Positions 1 through 8,138 of a stretch of 44,896 nt of DNA are shown piece after piece (the first letter of the stretch is position 1; each line of letters begins with the position of its first letter). The DNA comes from Lachnospiraceae bacterium. Its GTDB lineage: Bacteria > Bacillota > Clostridia > Lachnospirales > Lachnospiraceae. The notes under the pieces are model-generated. The model had not been told where the DNA came from, searched no databases, and was given only the letters and a program-made list of their open reading frames with translations. The translations under genes and the position numbers were made by a program. Location: positions 1 to 44,896 of the forward strand of contig JAGHER010000211.1 in assembly GCA_017889125.1 (NCBI GenBank), written 5' to 3'.

Positions 1-674
1 CAGGGGATGGCAAAGAGGATTTTGGAATTTTCCAGGGCCACCTTTCCGTTGGCGGGAATGTTGCGGGCCATATTGTCCATGCCGTCGCTGTGGACGCTCT
101 CGGCGCCCTTCTGCTTGCCAAGGCCTACCACCAGCATCTTTAAGACGCCGCTCTCGTACTTGCCCCGGAAGGCATTGTGGGGCTTGATCCGGCAGGAAAG
201 GATAATGCCGTCGGCCTCATGGGCGTTCTTATCCTGGTACACCGGCTTTCCAAACTCGGAATAGCCTAAAAGCACCGTCTCCATAGAAGAGCGGATGGGG
301 CAGCCCATGGTCTCCTCGGTGATATTGAATCCGGCCAGAAGCTCCTTCTGTCCCTCTGCCGTGGCGCCGCCGTGGCTTCCCATAGCCGGAACGATAAAGG
401 GCTTTGCTCCCTTCTCTTTACAGAAATCCACGATAGCCTTGGTGATGATATCCACATTAGCCACGCCCCGGCTTCCGGCGGTGATGGCAATCTCCATGCC
501 CGGCTTCACCTTCTCACTGATCTCCGGGCGGGAGAGCTGCTCATGCACCACAGCCGGAATCTGGGCGGGCTCCAGCCGATCCTTCTTAAACTCCTGCACA
601 GCGTGAAACATTTTGGGGATCTTCACATCCTTTAACAGCTGTGAAATCTCTTCGCTTCTTACATACTTCATCAT
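1..674 (-). CDS. LarA-like (DUF2088) protein, 3' end outside window
   Basis: About 224 N-terminal residues are visible, and the frame runs open off the window's left edge, so the ORF track omits it. The sequence has the lactate-racemase N-terminal (LarA/DUF2088) look, with GSRGV near residue 55, VPAMGSHGGAT near residue 80 and SCRIKPHNAFRGKYESGVLK near residue 150. Family members include the nickel-pincer lactate racemase and many uncharacterised racemase-like proteins, so the substrate is unknown. The start is ATGATG at 674/671, preceded by GGAGAGG. A TTTACT-17-TATAAT promoter lies upstream. It is probably monocistronic or the first gene of a unit extending left. The family assignment rests on motifs; the cofactor-binding C-terminal half is not in view. 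Confidence 0.75.
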   Translation of the reverse strand, partial: MMKYVRSEEISQLLKDVKIPKMFHAVQEFKKDRLEPAQIPAVVHEQLSRPEISEKVKPGMEIAITAGSRGVANVDIITKAIVDFCKEKGAKPFIVPAMGSHGGATAEGQKELLAGFNITEETMGCPIRSSMETVLLGYSEFGKPVYQDKNAHEADGIILSCRIKPHNAFRGKYESGVLKMLVVGLGKQKGAESVHSDGMDNMARNIPANGKVALENSKILFAIP

Positions 675-760
675 TACTGGCCTCTCCTTCTATAATAATC
701 TTTAACTTCGCGTGTCCGCCCGCATCCATCTGCCTGGCAGCCTCACACCTCTCTGCATTC

Positions 761-789
761 ATTATAGATTCCAGAGACCAGTAAGTAAA
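761..789 (-). promoter_or_regulatory. Promoter of the LarA-like gene
   Basis: On the minus strand, TTTACT (784-789) and TATAAT (761-766) are separated by 17 bp and sit about 90 bp before the start codon. No clear hairpin terminator follows amt in the 157-bp gap, so some read-through from amt is possible. Confidence 0.55.
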
Positions 790-831
790 ATTAATAATAT
801 TTAGCCTTTTATTAGAAAAACTTTGAACACA

Positions 832-2538
832 CTACTCCACATCCCGCAGCGCCGCCAGATCCTCCTCGCCGGTGCGCACCTTTACCACCTTGCGCACATC
901 GTAAACAAAGATCTTTCCATCGCCGATATGGCCGGTGTAGAGAGCCTTCTTGGCGGTCTCGATCACCTTTTCTACGGGGATATTTCCAACGATTACCTCC
1001 ACCTTCATCTTGGGAAGCACGGTTACATCCATCTCCACGCCGCGGTAGCGCTCGCCCACGCCCTTCTGGATACCGCAGCCCATAACCTGGGTCACCGTCA
1101 TTCCTGTGACGCCCAGCTCATTTAAGGCATTCTTCAGGGTCTCATACTTGGAATGCTTGGCGATAATGGATACCTTGTACATGCCGGTCTCCTCGCCGGT
1201 AAACTCTGTCCGCACCACGGGGACGGCCATACTCTTCTGCTTTTCGGTGGCCTGGCTGTACTCGCCTTCGCCCAGGTCTGTATTGGCATTGACCTCCATA
1301 CCGGTGGACACGTCGGTGATAGTGAAGCCTGCGTATGCGCTGACCAGGCCATGCTCATGGTAATCCAGACCGTCGATCTCCACGTCTGCAGGAACCCGCA
1401 GGCCGATGGTCTTGTCAATGATGGTAAAGATAATGGTCATGGTCACTACAACCCAGGCAGCCACGGACAGAACGCCTAAAACCTGCACGCCCAGGAAATG
1501 GAAGCCTCCGCCATAAAGCACGCCGCCGTCCAGGGCAAAGAATCCGGTAAGGATGGTTCCTGCCGCGCCGCAGGCCCCGTGAACGGAGATGGCGCCTACC
1601 GGGTCATCAATCTTTGCCTTGTTGTCAAAGAATTCTACTGAGAATACCAGAATGATTCCGGCAATCAGTCCGATAAAGAAGGCGCCTGTGGTGGAAACCA
1701 TGTCGCATCCGGCGGTAACTGCCACCAGACCGGCCAGAGAACCGTTTAAGGACATGGACACATCAGGCTTCTTGTAACGGATCCAGGTGAGGATCATCAC
1801 TGTACAAGTGGCCACTGCTGCCGACATATTGGTGTTCATGAAAATCTGGCTGGCGCTCATCATATCCTCATCGGTGCTCATAGCCACGGTGCTGGCGCCG
1901 TTGAAGCCGAACCAGCAGAACCAGAGGATGAAGACGCCCAGAGCTGCCGCCGTCAGGTTGTGTCCGGGAATCGCCCGGGCCTTGCCGTTCTTATCGTACT
2001 TGCCGATTCTGGGGCCCAGCATCTTTGCACCGATGCAGGCAGTGATGCCGCCCACCATGTGCACTGCCGTGCTTCCGGCAAAATCATGGAAGCCCAGCTG
2101 AGAAAGCCAGCCGCCGCCCCAGATCCAGTGTCCGGAAATGGGATAGACAATCAGAGAAATCATAGCGCTGTAAACACAGTAGGCCTTGAAATTGGTCCGC
2201 TCTGCCATGGAGCCGGATACGATGGTGGCTGCCGTGGCACAAAAGACCGTCTGAAAGATCACATAGCACATTAACGGAAGGGTTCCAAAATCATAGCTGC
2301 CCCGGATAAAGGGGTCAAAGCCGCCGATGAGGGCGCCGGAGCCTCCGAACATAATGCCGAAGCCCACAAACCAGTACACCGGCGTGCCGATACAGAAGTC
2401 CATCAGGTTCTTCATTAATATATTTCCGGTATTCTTCGCCCGGGTCATACCTGCCTCACAGAGAGCAAAGCCCGCCTGCATCAAAAATACCAGTGCTGCC
2501 CCAAAAAGGGTCCAGATTACGTCAACGGATGAATACAT
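832..2538 (-). CDS. amt: Ammonium transporter Amt fused to C-terminal PII domain
   Basis: A 568-residue fusion. Residues 1 to about 420 are an Amt/Mep/Rh channel with the usual eleven or so membrane helices, the AGMTRAKNT signature and the two pore histidines (STAVHMVGG and ISVHGACGAAG contexts). Residues from about 445 are a GlnB/GlnK-type PII domain with the family motifs GMTVTQV, QKG near YRG, and GDGKIFVYD...RTGEED. The transporter passes ammonium across the membrane; the PII domain presumably gates it in response to ATP/ADP/2-oxoglutarate, as free GlnK does. The T-loop keeps the YRG tyrosine but has Met where E. coli PII has the uridylylated Tyr51, so that modification is unlikely. The ORF-track start (2595) is rejected: ATG at 2538 has GGAGGAAAAT just upstream and gives the normal Amt N-terminus. 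Confidence 0.95.
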   Translation of the reverse strand: MYSSVDVIWTLFGAALVFLMQAGFALCEAGMTRAKNTGNILMKNLMDFCIGTPVYWFVGFGIMFGGSGALIGGFDPFIRGSYDFGTLPLMCYVIFQTVFCATAATIVSGSMAERTNFKAYCVYSAMISLIVYPISGHWIWGGGWLSQLGFHDFAGSTAVHMVGGITACIGAKMLGPRIGKYDKNGKARAIPGHNLTAAALGVFILWFCWFGFNGASTVAMSTDEDMMSASQIFMNTNMSAAVATCTVMILTWIRYKKPDVSMSLNGSLAGLVAVTAGCDMVSTTGAFFIGLIAGIILVFSVEFFDNKAKIDDPVGAISVHGACGAAGTILTGFFALDGGVLYGGGFHFLGVQVLGVLSVAAWVVVTMTIIFTIIDKTIGLRVPADVEIDGLDYHEHGLVSAYAGFTITDVSTGMEVNANTDLGEGEYSQATEKQKSMAVPVVRTEFTGEETGMYKVSIIAKHSKYETLKNALNELGVTGMTVTQVMGCGIQKGVGERYRGVEMDVTVLPKMKVEVIVGNIPVEKVIETAKKALYTGHIGDGKIFVYDVRKVVKVRTGEEDLAALRDVE

Positions 2539-2648
2539 AGATTTTCCTCCTCTTTCCCCATACGCCTGCCTGAATGCCAGGAGACGTATCTTCATTTATA
2601 CCAGCACATTCCCGGCCGGCCGGGCTTTTTCATACCGGCAGAACGTGA

Positions 2649-2666
2649 AGGAGAATATTTTCTCCT
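2649..2666 (-). promoter_or_regulatory. Second hairpin in amt leader
   Basis: AGGAGAA/TTCTCCT arms (7 bp) with a 4-nt AT loop lie between the terminator-like hairpin and the amt start. It may form part of a two-hairpin leader control element. No U-tract follows, so it is not itself a terminator. Confidence 0.35.
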
Positions 2667-2692
2667 CCCTGGTCTGCTGCAGAGGAAACGGG

Positions 2693-2720
2693 AAAAGGGC
2701 GCTGATCAAATTCAGCGCCC
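2693..2720 (-). terminator. Leader hairpin with U-tract (attenuator candidate)
   Basis: GGGCGCTGA and TCAGCGCCC form a perfect 9-bp stem with a 6-nt loop. On the minus strand it is followed by TTTT, so it looks like an intrinsic terminator. It begins only about 8 nt after the predicted amt transcription start, so it would terminate amt mRNA after about 35 nt unless prevented. It could instead stop read-through from the kinase operon, but the amt promoter lies between that operon and the hairpin. Confidence 0.6.
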
Positions 2721-2734
2721 TTGCTTTGCCCTGC

Positions 2735-2764
2735 ATTATAAGGCGGGAAATCCTGTCCTGTCAA
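2735..2764 (-). promoter_or_regulatory. Consensus promoter of amt-PII
   Basis: On the minus strand TTGACA (2759-2764) and TATAAT (2735-2740), both perfect consensus, are separated by 18 bp. Transcription would begin near 2728, giving a leader of about 190 nt before the amt start. Such a strong core promoter implies control after initiation or by a repressor. Confidence 0.8.
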
Positions 2765-2774
2765 TGCTTTTTTG

Positions 2775-2801
2775 CCAATTCCTGATTTTCAAAGGAATTG
2801 G
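2775..2801. promoter_or_regulatory. Dyad upstream of amt -35 (possible operator)
   Basis: CCAATTCC and GGAATTGG are perfect 8-bp inverted repeats around an 11-bp centre, ending about 10 bp upstream of the amt -35 box. The position and symmetry suit a dimeric activator or repressor. The rest of the 364-bp gap between amt and the kinase holds the promoter, the two leader hairpins and AT-rich sequence. A weak stem (ATCCGC/GCGGAT, about 2870-2888) just after the kinase stop has no clear U-tract. Confidence 0.4.
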
Positions 2802-2902
2802 TGAGGATTTTTCCCTAAAAATCTGTTCATTCCTTTATTAACGAAATTTTTATGCTTATTTATTTAAGTATCCGCAGATTGAAGCGGATTTCCGTCAGGC
2901 CC

Positions 2903-5479
2903 TCACACAAGCCGTCCCAGCGTCTGGCACAGATGGCCAAAATCAATGGGCTTCGAAATGTGTGCATTCATCCCTGCCGCCGTGGTGGCAGACACATCCT
3001 CCGCGAAGGCATTGGCCGTCACAGCGATAATGGGGATGGCGGCCGCGTCGGGCCGGCTCATGGCGCGGATCTTCCTGGCAGCCTGGCAGCCATCCATCTC
3101 AGGCATCTGCATGTCCATGAGTATGGCATTGAAATAATAAGGCTCCGATTTCTCAAACGCTTCCACCGCCTCCAGACCATTCCAGGCCTGCGTCACCTGG
3201 ACGCCGTTCATGGCAAGAAGCTCCGTGGTGATTTCCATATTGACCTCATTGTCCTCTGCCAGAAGGACACGCAAGCCCTCAAGGCTCACCGGACCTTCAC
3301 CAGAAGTCTGAGAATCAGAAGCCGGAGAACCAGAAACCGGAGAATCAACAGACTGCGCCTCATACTCCTCCTGTACCACCGTCAGAAGGGGCAGGATGAT
3401 GGTGAATACCGTCCCCTCTCCCGGCCTGCTGGCTACATGGATCTCCCCGTTCATCTGCGTAACCAGATTCTTGGTGATGGGCATCCCAAGGCCTGTGCCC
3501 TGGGCCTGCCTGGTGCCGAATCGCTGTTCTCTGGAATAGGGTTCGAAAAGATGAGGCAGATAATCCGCAGACATGCCGATGCCCGTATCCTGCACCTCGA
3601 TCTTATACTTAGCCACATCGCCTGCGTCGGCCTCCCCTTCATCCAGCTGGTCGATGGATACCCGGATCTGGTCGCCCTCCCGGGTGAATTTCATGGCATT
3701 GGAAACCAGGTTATTTAAAATCTGCCCGATACGGAAGGGATCGCCCAGCACCTGGGTCTCCTTCATATTCAGCCTTGCCTCCAGGATCTTCTTCTCTGCC
3801 TCCGCCTGGAAGCGGAAGGTATCCACACATTCCTGGGCGCACTGGGCCAGATTAAATTCCTGATTGTTTAAAATGATCTTTCCCTGCTCCATCCGGGACA
3901 TATCCAGGATATCATTGATCAGCCCCAGAAGCTGGCGGCTGGAATAATTAATCTTCCCCAGATAGGCTGCAGCCTTGTCCGGGTCATCACAGTGCTGGGA
4001 AGCCAGCTCCGAGAGGCCGATGATGGCATTTAAAGGCGTCCGCATATCGTGGGACATGCTGCTGAAGAAGGTCTGCTTGGCCTTCTCATTCTGCTTGGCC
4101 ACATCCAGTGCATCCTCCAAAAGCCTCCGCTCCCTGAGCTGCTGCTGCTTTTCCTCCTCCACCTCGCGGAAGCACAGAACCGCCTCCTCCGGCGCTAAGG
4201 ACTCATCGAAAAGGACGCGGACGCTGACCCACCGGTACCCGTCTCCAAACCGCCGCAGGAAATCGCCGCCATAGTCCCGCACCCGGTGAGACACCAGACT
4301 GCGGATATTCTCTGTGGAAAAGCTCCGGGAAAACTCCTCGCAGGCCGCAGGCTCTATGACCTCCTTCATGGCCTTGAGAAGCACCTCATACTGGCCTGCC
4401 TCCGGCACCCGGGCCCGCACATAGTCGGAGCCCTTGATCATCTCGTAGGCGTTTTTCTTTAAGTCAATGCGGTACAGCGCGTAGTAGGAATTGCCTAAAA
4501 CCCGCACAGTCTCATTGGTCCGCTCCATCCGCGCGCTGAAGACCATGTTCCTCCAGGCCATCATCACCGTAATCAGCAGGAAGACCGCAATCATCAGGCC
4601 GAAAACCAGCATAAAATGACTGAGCTCTCCCAGAATATTCCCATAAGGCACGGTGACAATGGAATACCAGCCATTGTCCATCTGCGCGTAATAAATGCAC
4701 CGCTGATTTCCGTCCAGATCAATAATGTAGGAGGAATAGTCCTCCAGCTCTCCCGCCTCAAGCTTTTCCAGAATCCCCGCCAGATATTGCTGGATTTCTT
4801 CATCGCTCTTTGTCAGATCCGTCTGCTTATAAATCAGGTTCCCGGTGCTGTCGCAGAGGAAGAAGGAATCCCCCGTATCCAAATCCAGGGGATTAAACTT
4901 AAACCGGAAGTATTCCGGAAATATATCAAAGGCCAGAAGATCGTCATTGTCTCCGCAGCGCATGGCTATGGTCACCACCGGCCGGCCGGTCACTGCATCC
5001 GTATACACATCGGTAAAAATGGCGCTGCCCTCAGCCTCCAGGGCCTGCTTATACCAGTCCCGCTGCCTGACATCAAAATCCGGATCATCCACCCACGGGT
5101 TTACATTATAGACCTTGCCGTCCATAATCATGTAGGGCGTCACCACGCCCTCTCCCAGCACAGCCTTCAGCCGGGAAAAGTAGCGCTCCAGCCAACGCAT
5201 CAGCACATCATCCGAGCCGTGATTATCAATCTGCTCCGTCACCATCACCGCGCCGAAGGAGATCAGCGTCTCGTATACCGAGAGATTCGCCCGCTCCTCC
5301 GCCGCGTAATCCCTGGCCAGGGCCATGCCGCTCTTCCAGGAATTTTTCAGCATAGCTGTCCGCAGGACGCTGGTTCCCACCACAGACAGGATGATCAGAA
5401 GGGCCAGGGCAATCAGATTCAGACGGATCTCATAAAATACGCCGCCCCACCTGTGTCTGATTTGTTTTATCCGCTTCAT
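2903..5479 (-). CDS. Cache-domain hybrid sensor histidine kinase
   Basis: An 858-residue membrane kinase. A helix near residues 16-38 and another near 293-313 flank a large extracytoplasmic dCache-type sensor (VRQRDWYKQA and VYTDAVTGRPVVTIAM stretches). A linker/PAS-like region follows, then HisKA with SSMSHDMRTPLNAIIGLSEL, HATPase (N-box LVSNAMKF, G-boxes DTGIGM and GTGLGM) and a C-terminal receiver (LLAEDNEVN, AILMDMQMPEMDG). After autophosphorylation it would pass phosphate to its own receiver, then to the HPt protein encoded 2 bp upstream. The Cache fold suggests an external small-molecule ligand, not identifiable here. Its start (RBS AGAGGAG) nearly touches the HPt stop, so the genes are probably translationally coupled. 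Confidence 0.93.
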   Translation of the reverse strand: MKRIKQIRHRWGGVFYEIRLNLIALALLIILSVVGTSVLRTAMLKNSWKSGMALARDYAAEERANLSVYETLISFGAVMVTEQIDNHGSDDVLMRWLERYFSRLKAVLGEGVVTPYMIMDGKVYNVNPWVDDPDFDVRQRDWYKQALEAEGSAIFTDVYTDAVTGRPVVTIAMRCGDNDDLLAFDIFPEYFRFKFNPLDLDTGDSFFLCDSTGNLIYKQTDLTKSDEEIQQYLAGILEKLEAGELEDYSSYIIDLDGNQRCIYYAQMDNGWYSIVTVPYGNILGELSHFMLVFGLMIAVFLLITVMMAWRNMVFSARMERTNETVRVLGNSYYALYRIDLKKNAYEMIKGSDYVRARVPEAGQYEVLLKAMKEVIEPAACEEFSRSFSTENIRSLVSHRVRDYGGDFLRRFGDGYRWVSVRVLFDESLAPEEAVLCFREVEEEKQQQLRERRLLEDALDVAKQNEKAKQTFFSSMSHDMRTPLNAIIGLSELASQHCDDPDKAAAYLGKINYSSRQLLGLINDILDMSRMEQGKIILNNQEFNLAQCAQECVDTFRFQAEAEKKILEARLNMKETQVLGDPFRIGQILNNLVSNAMKFTREGDQIRVSIDQLDEGEADAGDVAKYKIEVQDTGIGMSADYLPHLFEPYSREQRFGTRQAQGTGLGMPITKNLVTQMNGEIHVASRPGEGTVFTIILPLLTVVQEEYEAQSVDSPVSGSPASDSQTSGEGPVSLEGLRVLLAEDNEVNMEITTELLAMNGVQVTQAWNGLEAVEAFEKSEPYYFNAILMDMQMPEMDGCQAARKIRAMSRPDAAAIPIIAVTANAFAEDVSATTAAGMNAHISKPIDFGHLCQTLGRLV

Positions 5480-5481
5480 GC

Positions 5482-5838
5482 TCAGGCACTCCTCTGAATG
5501 GCAGCTACAACTGCATCATAAGCCTGGCTGATCTCCGGCATCAGGGCACTGGCCGCCTCCCAGTCGCCTGCTCTCAGCGCCGCCACCTGGCTGGTCAGAA
5601 GCTCATGAAGCCTCGTCATGGAGAGGTTCCCGGACACGCCCTTCAAGGTGTGGGAAGCCGCAATCGCCCCCTCCGTATCCTTCGCCTCCATGGCCTGGGA
5701 AAGCTTCCCGTAATTTGTATCATCCAAAAACTTTTTTAAGAAGCGGTTCAGGAGCATCTCATTTCCCATAAAGCGCCCCAAAGCATCCTCCACATTAATC
5801 CCCGCCGCTGCAAGCTCTTCCTTTTTCCATGCATCCAT
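5482..5838 (-). CDS. HPt phosphotransfer protein
   Basis: A 118-residue stand-alone histidine phosphotransfer domain with the phospho-acceptor motif ASHTLKGVSGNL. It is a helical protein that relays phosphate between receivers. It lies between the HD-GYP regulator and the hybrid kinase, so the likely path is kinase His, kinase receiver Asp, HPt His, receiver of the HD-GYP protein. The start is taken at 5838 (MDAWKKEEL), because GGAGG sits 8 nt upstream; the ORF-track ATG at 5853 would overlap that ribosome binding site. Confidence 0.9.
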   Translation of the reverse strand: MDAWKKEELAAAGINVEDALGRFMGNEMLLNRFLKKFLDDTNYGKLSQAMEAKDTEGAIAASHTLKGVSGNLSMTRLHELLTSQVAALRAGDWEAASALMPEISQAYDAVVAAIQRSA

Positions 5839-5861
5839 GTTCCTTACCTCCATCCTTGCTT

Positions 5862-6956
5862 TTACGCTTCCTTCTCATACATTACCGCCAGATCCTTCTC
5901 CACAGTGAAGAAGCATTCCAGCAGCCGCGGATTAAACACACCGCACTCTCCGTTCTTAATCATCGCCACTACACGCTCTCTGGTAAAGGCATCCTTGTAT
6001 ACTCTCTTGCTGCTGAGGGCATCGTACACATCCGCCAGGGAAACTACCTGCGCCCAGATGGTGATCTCATCCCCCTTTAAGCCGTCTGGATACCCTCTTC
6101 CATCCCAGCGCTCATGGTGATGGCGGGCGATATCATAGGCATAATGATAGGCCCCATTCTCCCGCAGCTGGGGGATCCGCTCCAGAAGGTGCGCCCCCTC
6201 AATGGTGTGGGTCTTCATGATCTCAAACTCCTCCGGCGTAAGGCGGCCGGGTTTATTTAAAATGGCGTCAGGAATGGCAATCTTTCCCACATCGTGCATG
6301 ATGGAGGCCAGCGCAATCTGCTCGATCTCCTCCTCGTCAAAGCCCTCCCCCAGAGGCGTGTGAAGCAGCAGATAGCTGGTAATATCGTGAATACGCCTTA
6401 CATGCTCTCCTGACTCCACATCACGGAACTCGATTGCTGCAGATAAGGTCTCCAGCATCCCCTGATTCAGCTCATTAATCTTCTGTGCCTGAAGCAGAAG
6501 CTCCGACTGCTGCCTTTCTACCACATTGCCCAGACGCTTTCTGGCGCGGAAAAGCTCCACCACGGAGTTTACCCGCCGCTGCACCACAAAGGGCACCACC
6601 GGCTTGCTGATTACGTCCATTACGCCCATCTGGTAGGCCTCCCGCATGGTGTCCACGCTGGCCTCCGCAGTAATCAGAAATACCGGTATCTTATCCAGAA
6701 GCTGCCGCTCCTTCAGATGACGAAGCACCTCCATGCCGTCCATAACCGGCATCATCACATCCAGGAGCACCGCGCTGTAATCCTCCGTCCTGGCAAGAAG
6801 CTTTTCCAGGCCGATCTTTCCATTTTCTGCTTCCTCTATGGTATAAAAGGGAGAGAAAATATTGTCCAGGATCCCCCGGTTAATCTCATCATCGTCGATA
6901 ATCAGCATGCATTCTGGTATTCCATGCTCTGTTTTTCTGACAGGTGTCTCTTCCAT
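5862..6956 (-). CDS. Response regulator with HD-GYP phosphodiesterase domain
   Basis: A 364-residue cytoplasmic protein. Residues about 15-140 are a receiver (IIDDDEIN, VLLDVMMPVMDG, VFLITAEAS, SKPV). After a linker helix, residues about 165-345 are an HD-GYP domain with SIMHDVGKIAIPDAIL, the GRLT segment and RHHHERWDGRGYPDGL. HD-GYP domains hydrolyse cyclic di-GMP, so this is the probable output of the phosphorelay, affecting motility, adhesion or biofilm. The start is at 6956 with AAGGAG 8 nt upstream, not the track start at 7013. First gene of the three-gene operon, about 23 bp before the HPt start. Confidence 0.93.
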   Translation of the reverse strand: MEETPVRKTEHGIPECMLIIDDDEINRGILDNIFSPFYTIEEAENGKIGLEKLLARTEDYSAVLLDVMMPVMDGMEVLRHLKERQLLDKIPVFLITAEASVDTMREAYQMGVMDVISKPVVPFVVQRRVNSVVELFRARKRLGNVVERQQSELLLQAQKINELNQGMLETLSAAIEFRDVESGEHVRRIHDITSYLLLHTPLGEGFDEEEIEQIALASIMHDVGKIAIPDAILNKPGRLTPEEFEIMKTHTIEGAHLLERIPQLRENGAYHYAYDIARHHHERWDGRGYPDGLKGDEITIWAQVVSLADVYDALSSKRVYKDAFTRERVVAMIKNGECGVFNPRLLECFFTVEKDLAVMYEKEA

Positions 6957-7001
6957 CGCATTCTCTCCTTCTTTGTTTTTTCCGTTCAGTTTCACCCTCT
7001 C

Positions 7002-7030
7002 ATTATAAAACAAAATGTTCTGGTTCGCAA
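7002..7030 (-). promoter_or_regulatory. Promoter of the HD-GYP/HPt/kinase operon
   Basis: TTGCGA (7025-7030) and TATAAT (7002-7007) on the minus strand, spacer 17 bp, about 45 bp upstream of the HD-GYP start codon. Confidence 0.65.
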
Positions 7031-7088
7031 TGACAGAGCGAAAAAGTAACAGAAGAAATCCTTACGGCGCAGGCAGCCGGCATACCGC

Positions 7089-7121
7089 AAAAAACGGCAC
7101 AGCCAAAGACGCCATGCCGTT
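7089..7121 (-). terminator. Terminator after the opp operon
   Basis: ACGGCA and TGCCGT arms with an extra inner GC/GC pair are followed on the minus strand by a run of T residues (7089-7093). It lies 40 bp past the last opp gene. The plus strand also has T-rich sequence after the stem, but no plus-strand gene uses it. Confidence 0.75.
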
Positions 7122-7160
7122 TCTTTTTCGATGTTCTCTTTATCGCTTAATCTCTCTGCC

Positions 7161-8138
7161 TTATTTTTTCCAGCAGGCCACAAAGTGCCCGGGCTCCCGC
7201 TCCTCAAAGGGCGGCTCCTCCTGGCTGCACTGGGGTGTGGCGTAGGGACAGCGGGTGTGGAAGCGGCATCCGGAGGGGATGTTTAAGGGGCTGGGGATAT
7301 CGCCCTCGATTCCCGCCTTCTCCAGGGACAGGGCCCGCTTGGGGTCCGCAATGGGGATGGAATCCAGAAGGGCTTCCGTGTAGGGATGAAGGGGATGATC
7401 GTAAACCTCGTCGCTCTCCCCGCACTCCACGATCTTTCCCAGATACATCACGCCGATGCGGTCGGAAATATGGCGCACCATGGAAAGGTCATGGGCCACA
7501 AACAGGTAGGTAAGGCCCATTTCCTTCTGCAGATCCTCCAGCACGTTCACCACCTGGGCCTGGATGGATACGTCCAGGGCGGAGATAGGCTCATCGCACA
7601 TAAGGAATTCCGGATTCACCGATAATGCTCTGGCAATTCCAATACGCTGCCGCTGTCCGCCGGAAAATTCGTAGGCGTATTTTTCCATATCGTCCGCCTT
7701 CATTCCTACCTTTTCTAACAGATAGACGATCTTTTCGTCCATCTGGGATGGGGACAGCTTCTCAAAGACGGCGATGGGCTCCGCCATGATCTCCCGCACA
7801 TTCTGGTGGGGATCCAGAGCCGAGTAGGGGTCCTGGAAGATGATCTGCATCCGCTTGTGGCAGTCGATCAGCTCCCGTCCCTTAATATTCGTAATGTCCT
7901 GTCCGTCAAAAATAATGCTTCCCGAGGTGGGCTCATACATGCGGATCAGGGTACGCCCCAGGGTGGACTTGCCGCAGCCGGACTCGCCCACCAGACCGAA
8001 GGTCTCTCCCCGGCGGATAGCGAAGGTTACCTGATCCACCGCCTTCACCGCGTGGGTGGTCTTTCCGAAGAAATTCTTGATGGGGAAGTATTTGGAGAGG
8101 TTTTTTGCTTCCAGCAGAACCTGTTCCTTCTTATCCAT
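7161..8138 (-). CDS. oppF: Opp/Dpp-type peptide ABC transporter ATPase (OppF-like)
   Basis: A 325-residue ATPase with Walker [10 protein letters not shown], signature [15 protein letters not shown], Walker B EFLMCDEP and the C-terminal oligopeptide/dipeptide extension that ends in a Cys-containing segment ([17 protein letters not shown]), typical of OppD/OppF. It powers peptide import with the OppD-like partner. The start is at 8138 ([20 protein letters not shown] 10 nt upstream), which overlaps the oppD stop by 8 bp. Last gene of the operon. The symbol denotes family position only; the substrate could be oligopeptide, dipeptide or another solute. Confidence 0.9.
   Translation of the reverse strand: MDKKEQVLLEAKNLSKYFPIKNFFGKTTHAVKAVDQVTFAIRRGETFGLVGESGCGKSTLGRTLIRMYEPTSGSIIFDGQDITNIKGRELIDCHKRMQIIFQDPYSALDPHQNVREIMAEPIAVFEKLSPSQMDEKIVYLLEKVGMKADDMEKYAYEFSGGQRQRIGIARALSVNPEFLMCDEPISALDVSIQAQVVNVLEDLQKEMGLTYLFVAHDLSMVRHISDRIGVMYLGKIVECGESDEVYDHPLHPYTEALLDSIPIADPKRALSLEKAGIEGDIPSPLNIPSGCRFHTRCPYATPQCSQEEPPFEEREPGHFVACWKK

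Noticed and set aside
4616-5497. 293-aa plus-strand ORF
   Set aside because: Shadow of the Cache/TM part of the hybrid kinase; composition typical of reversed coding sequence.
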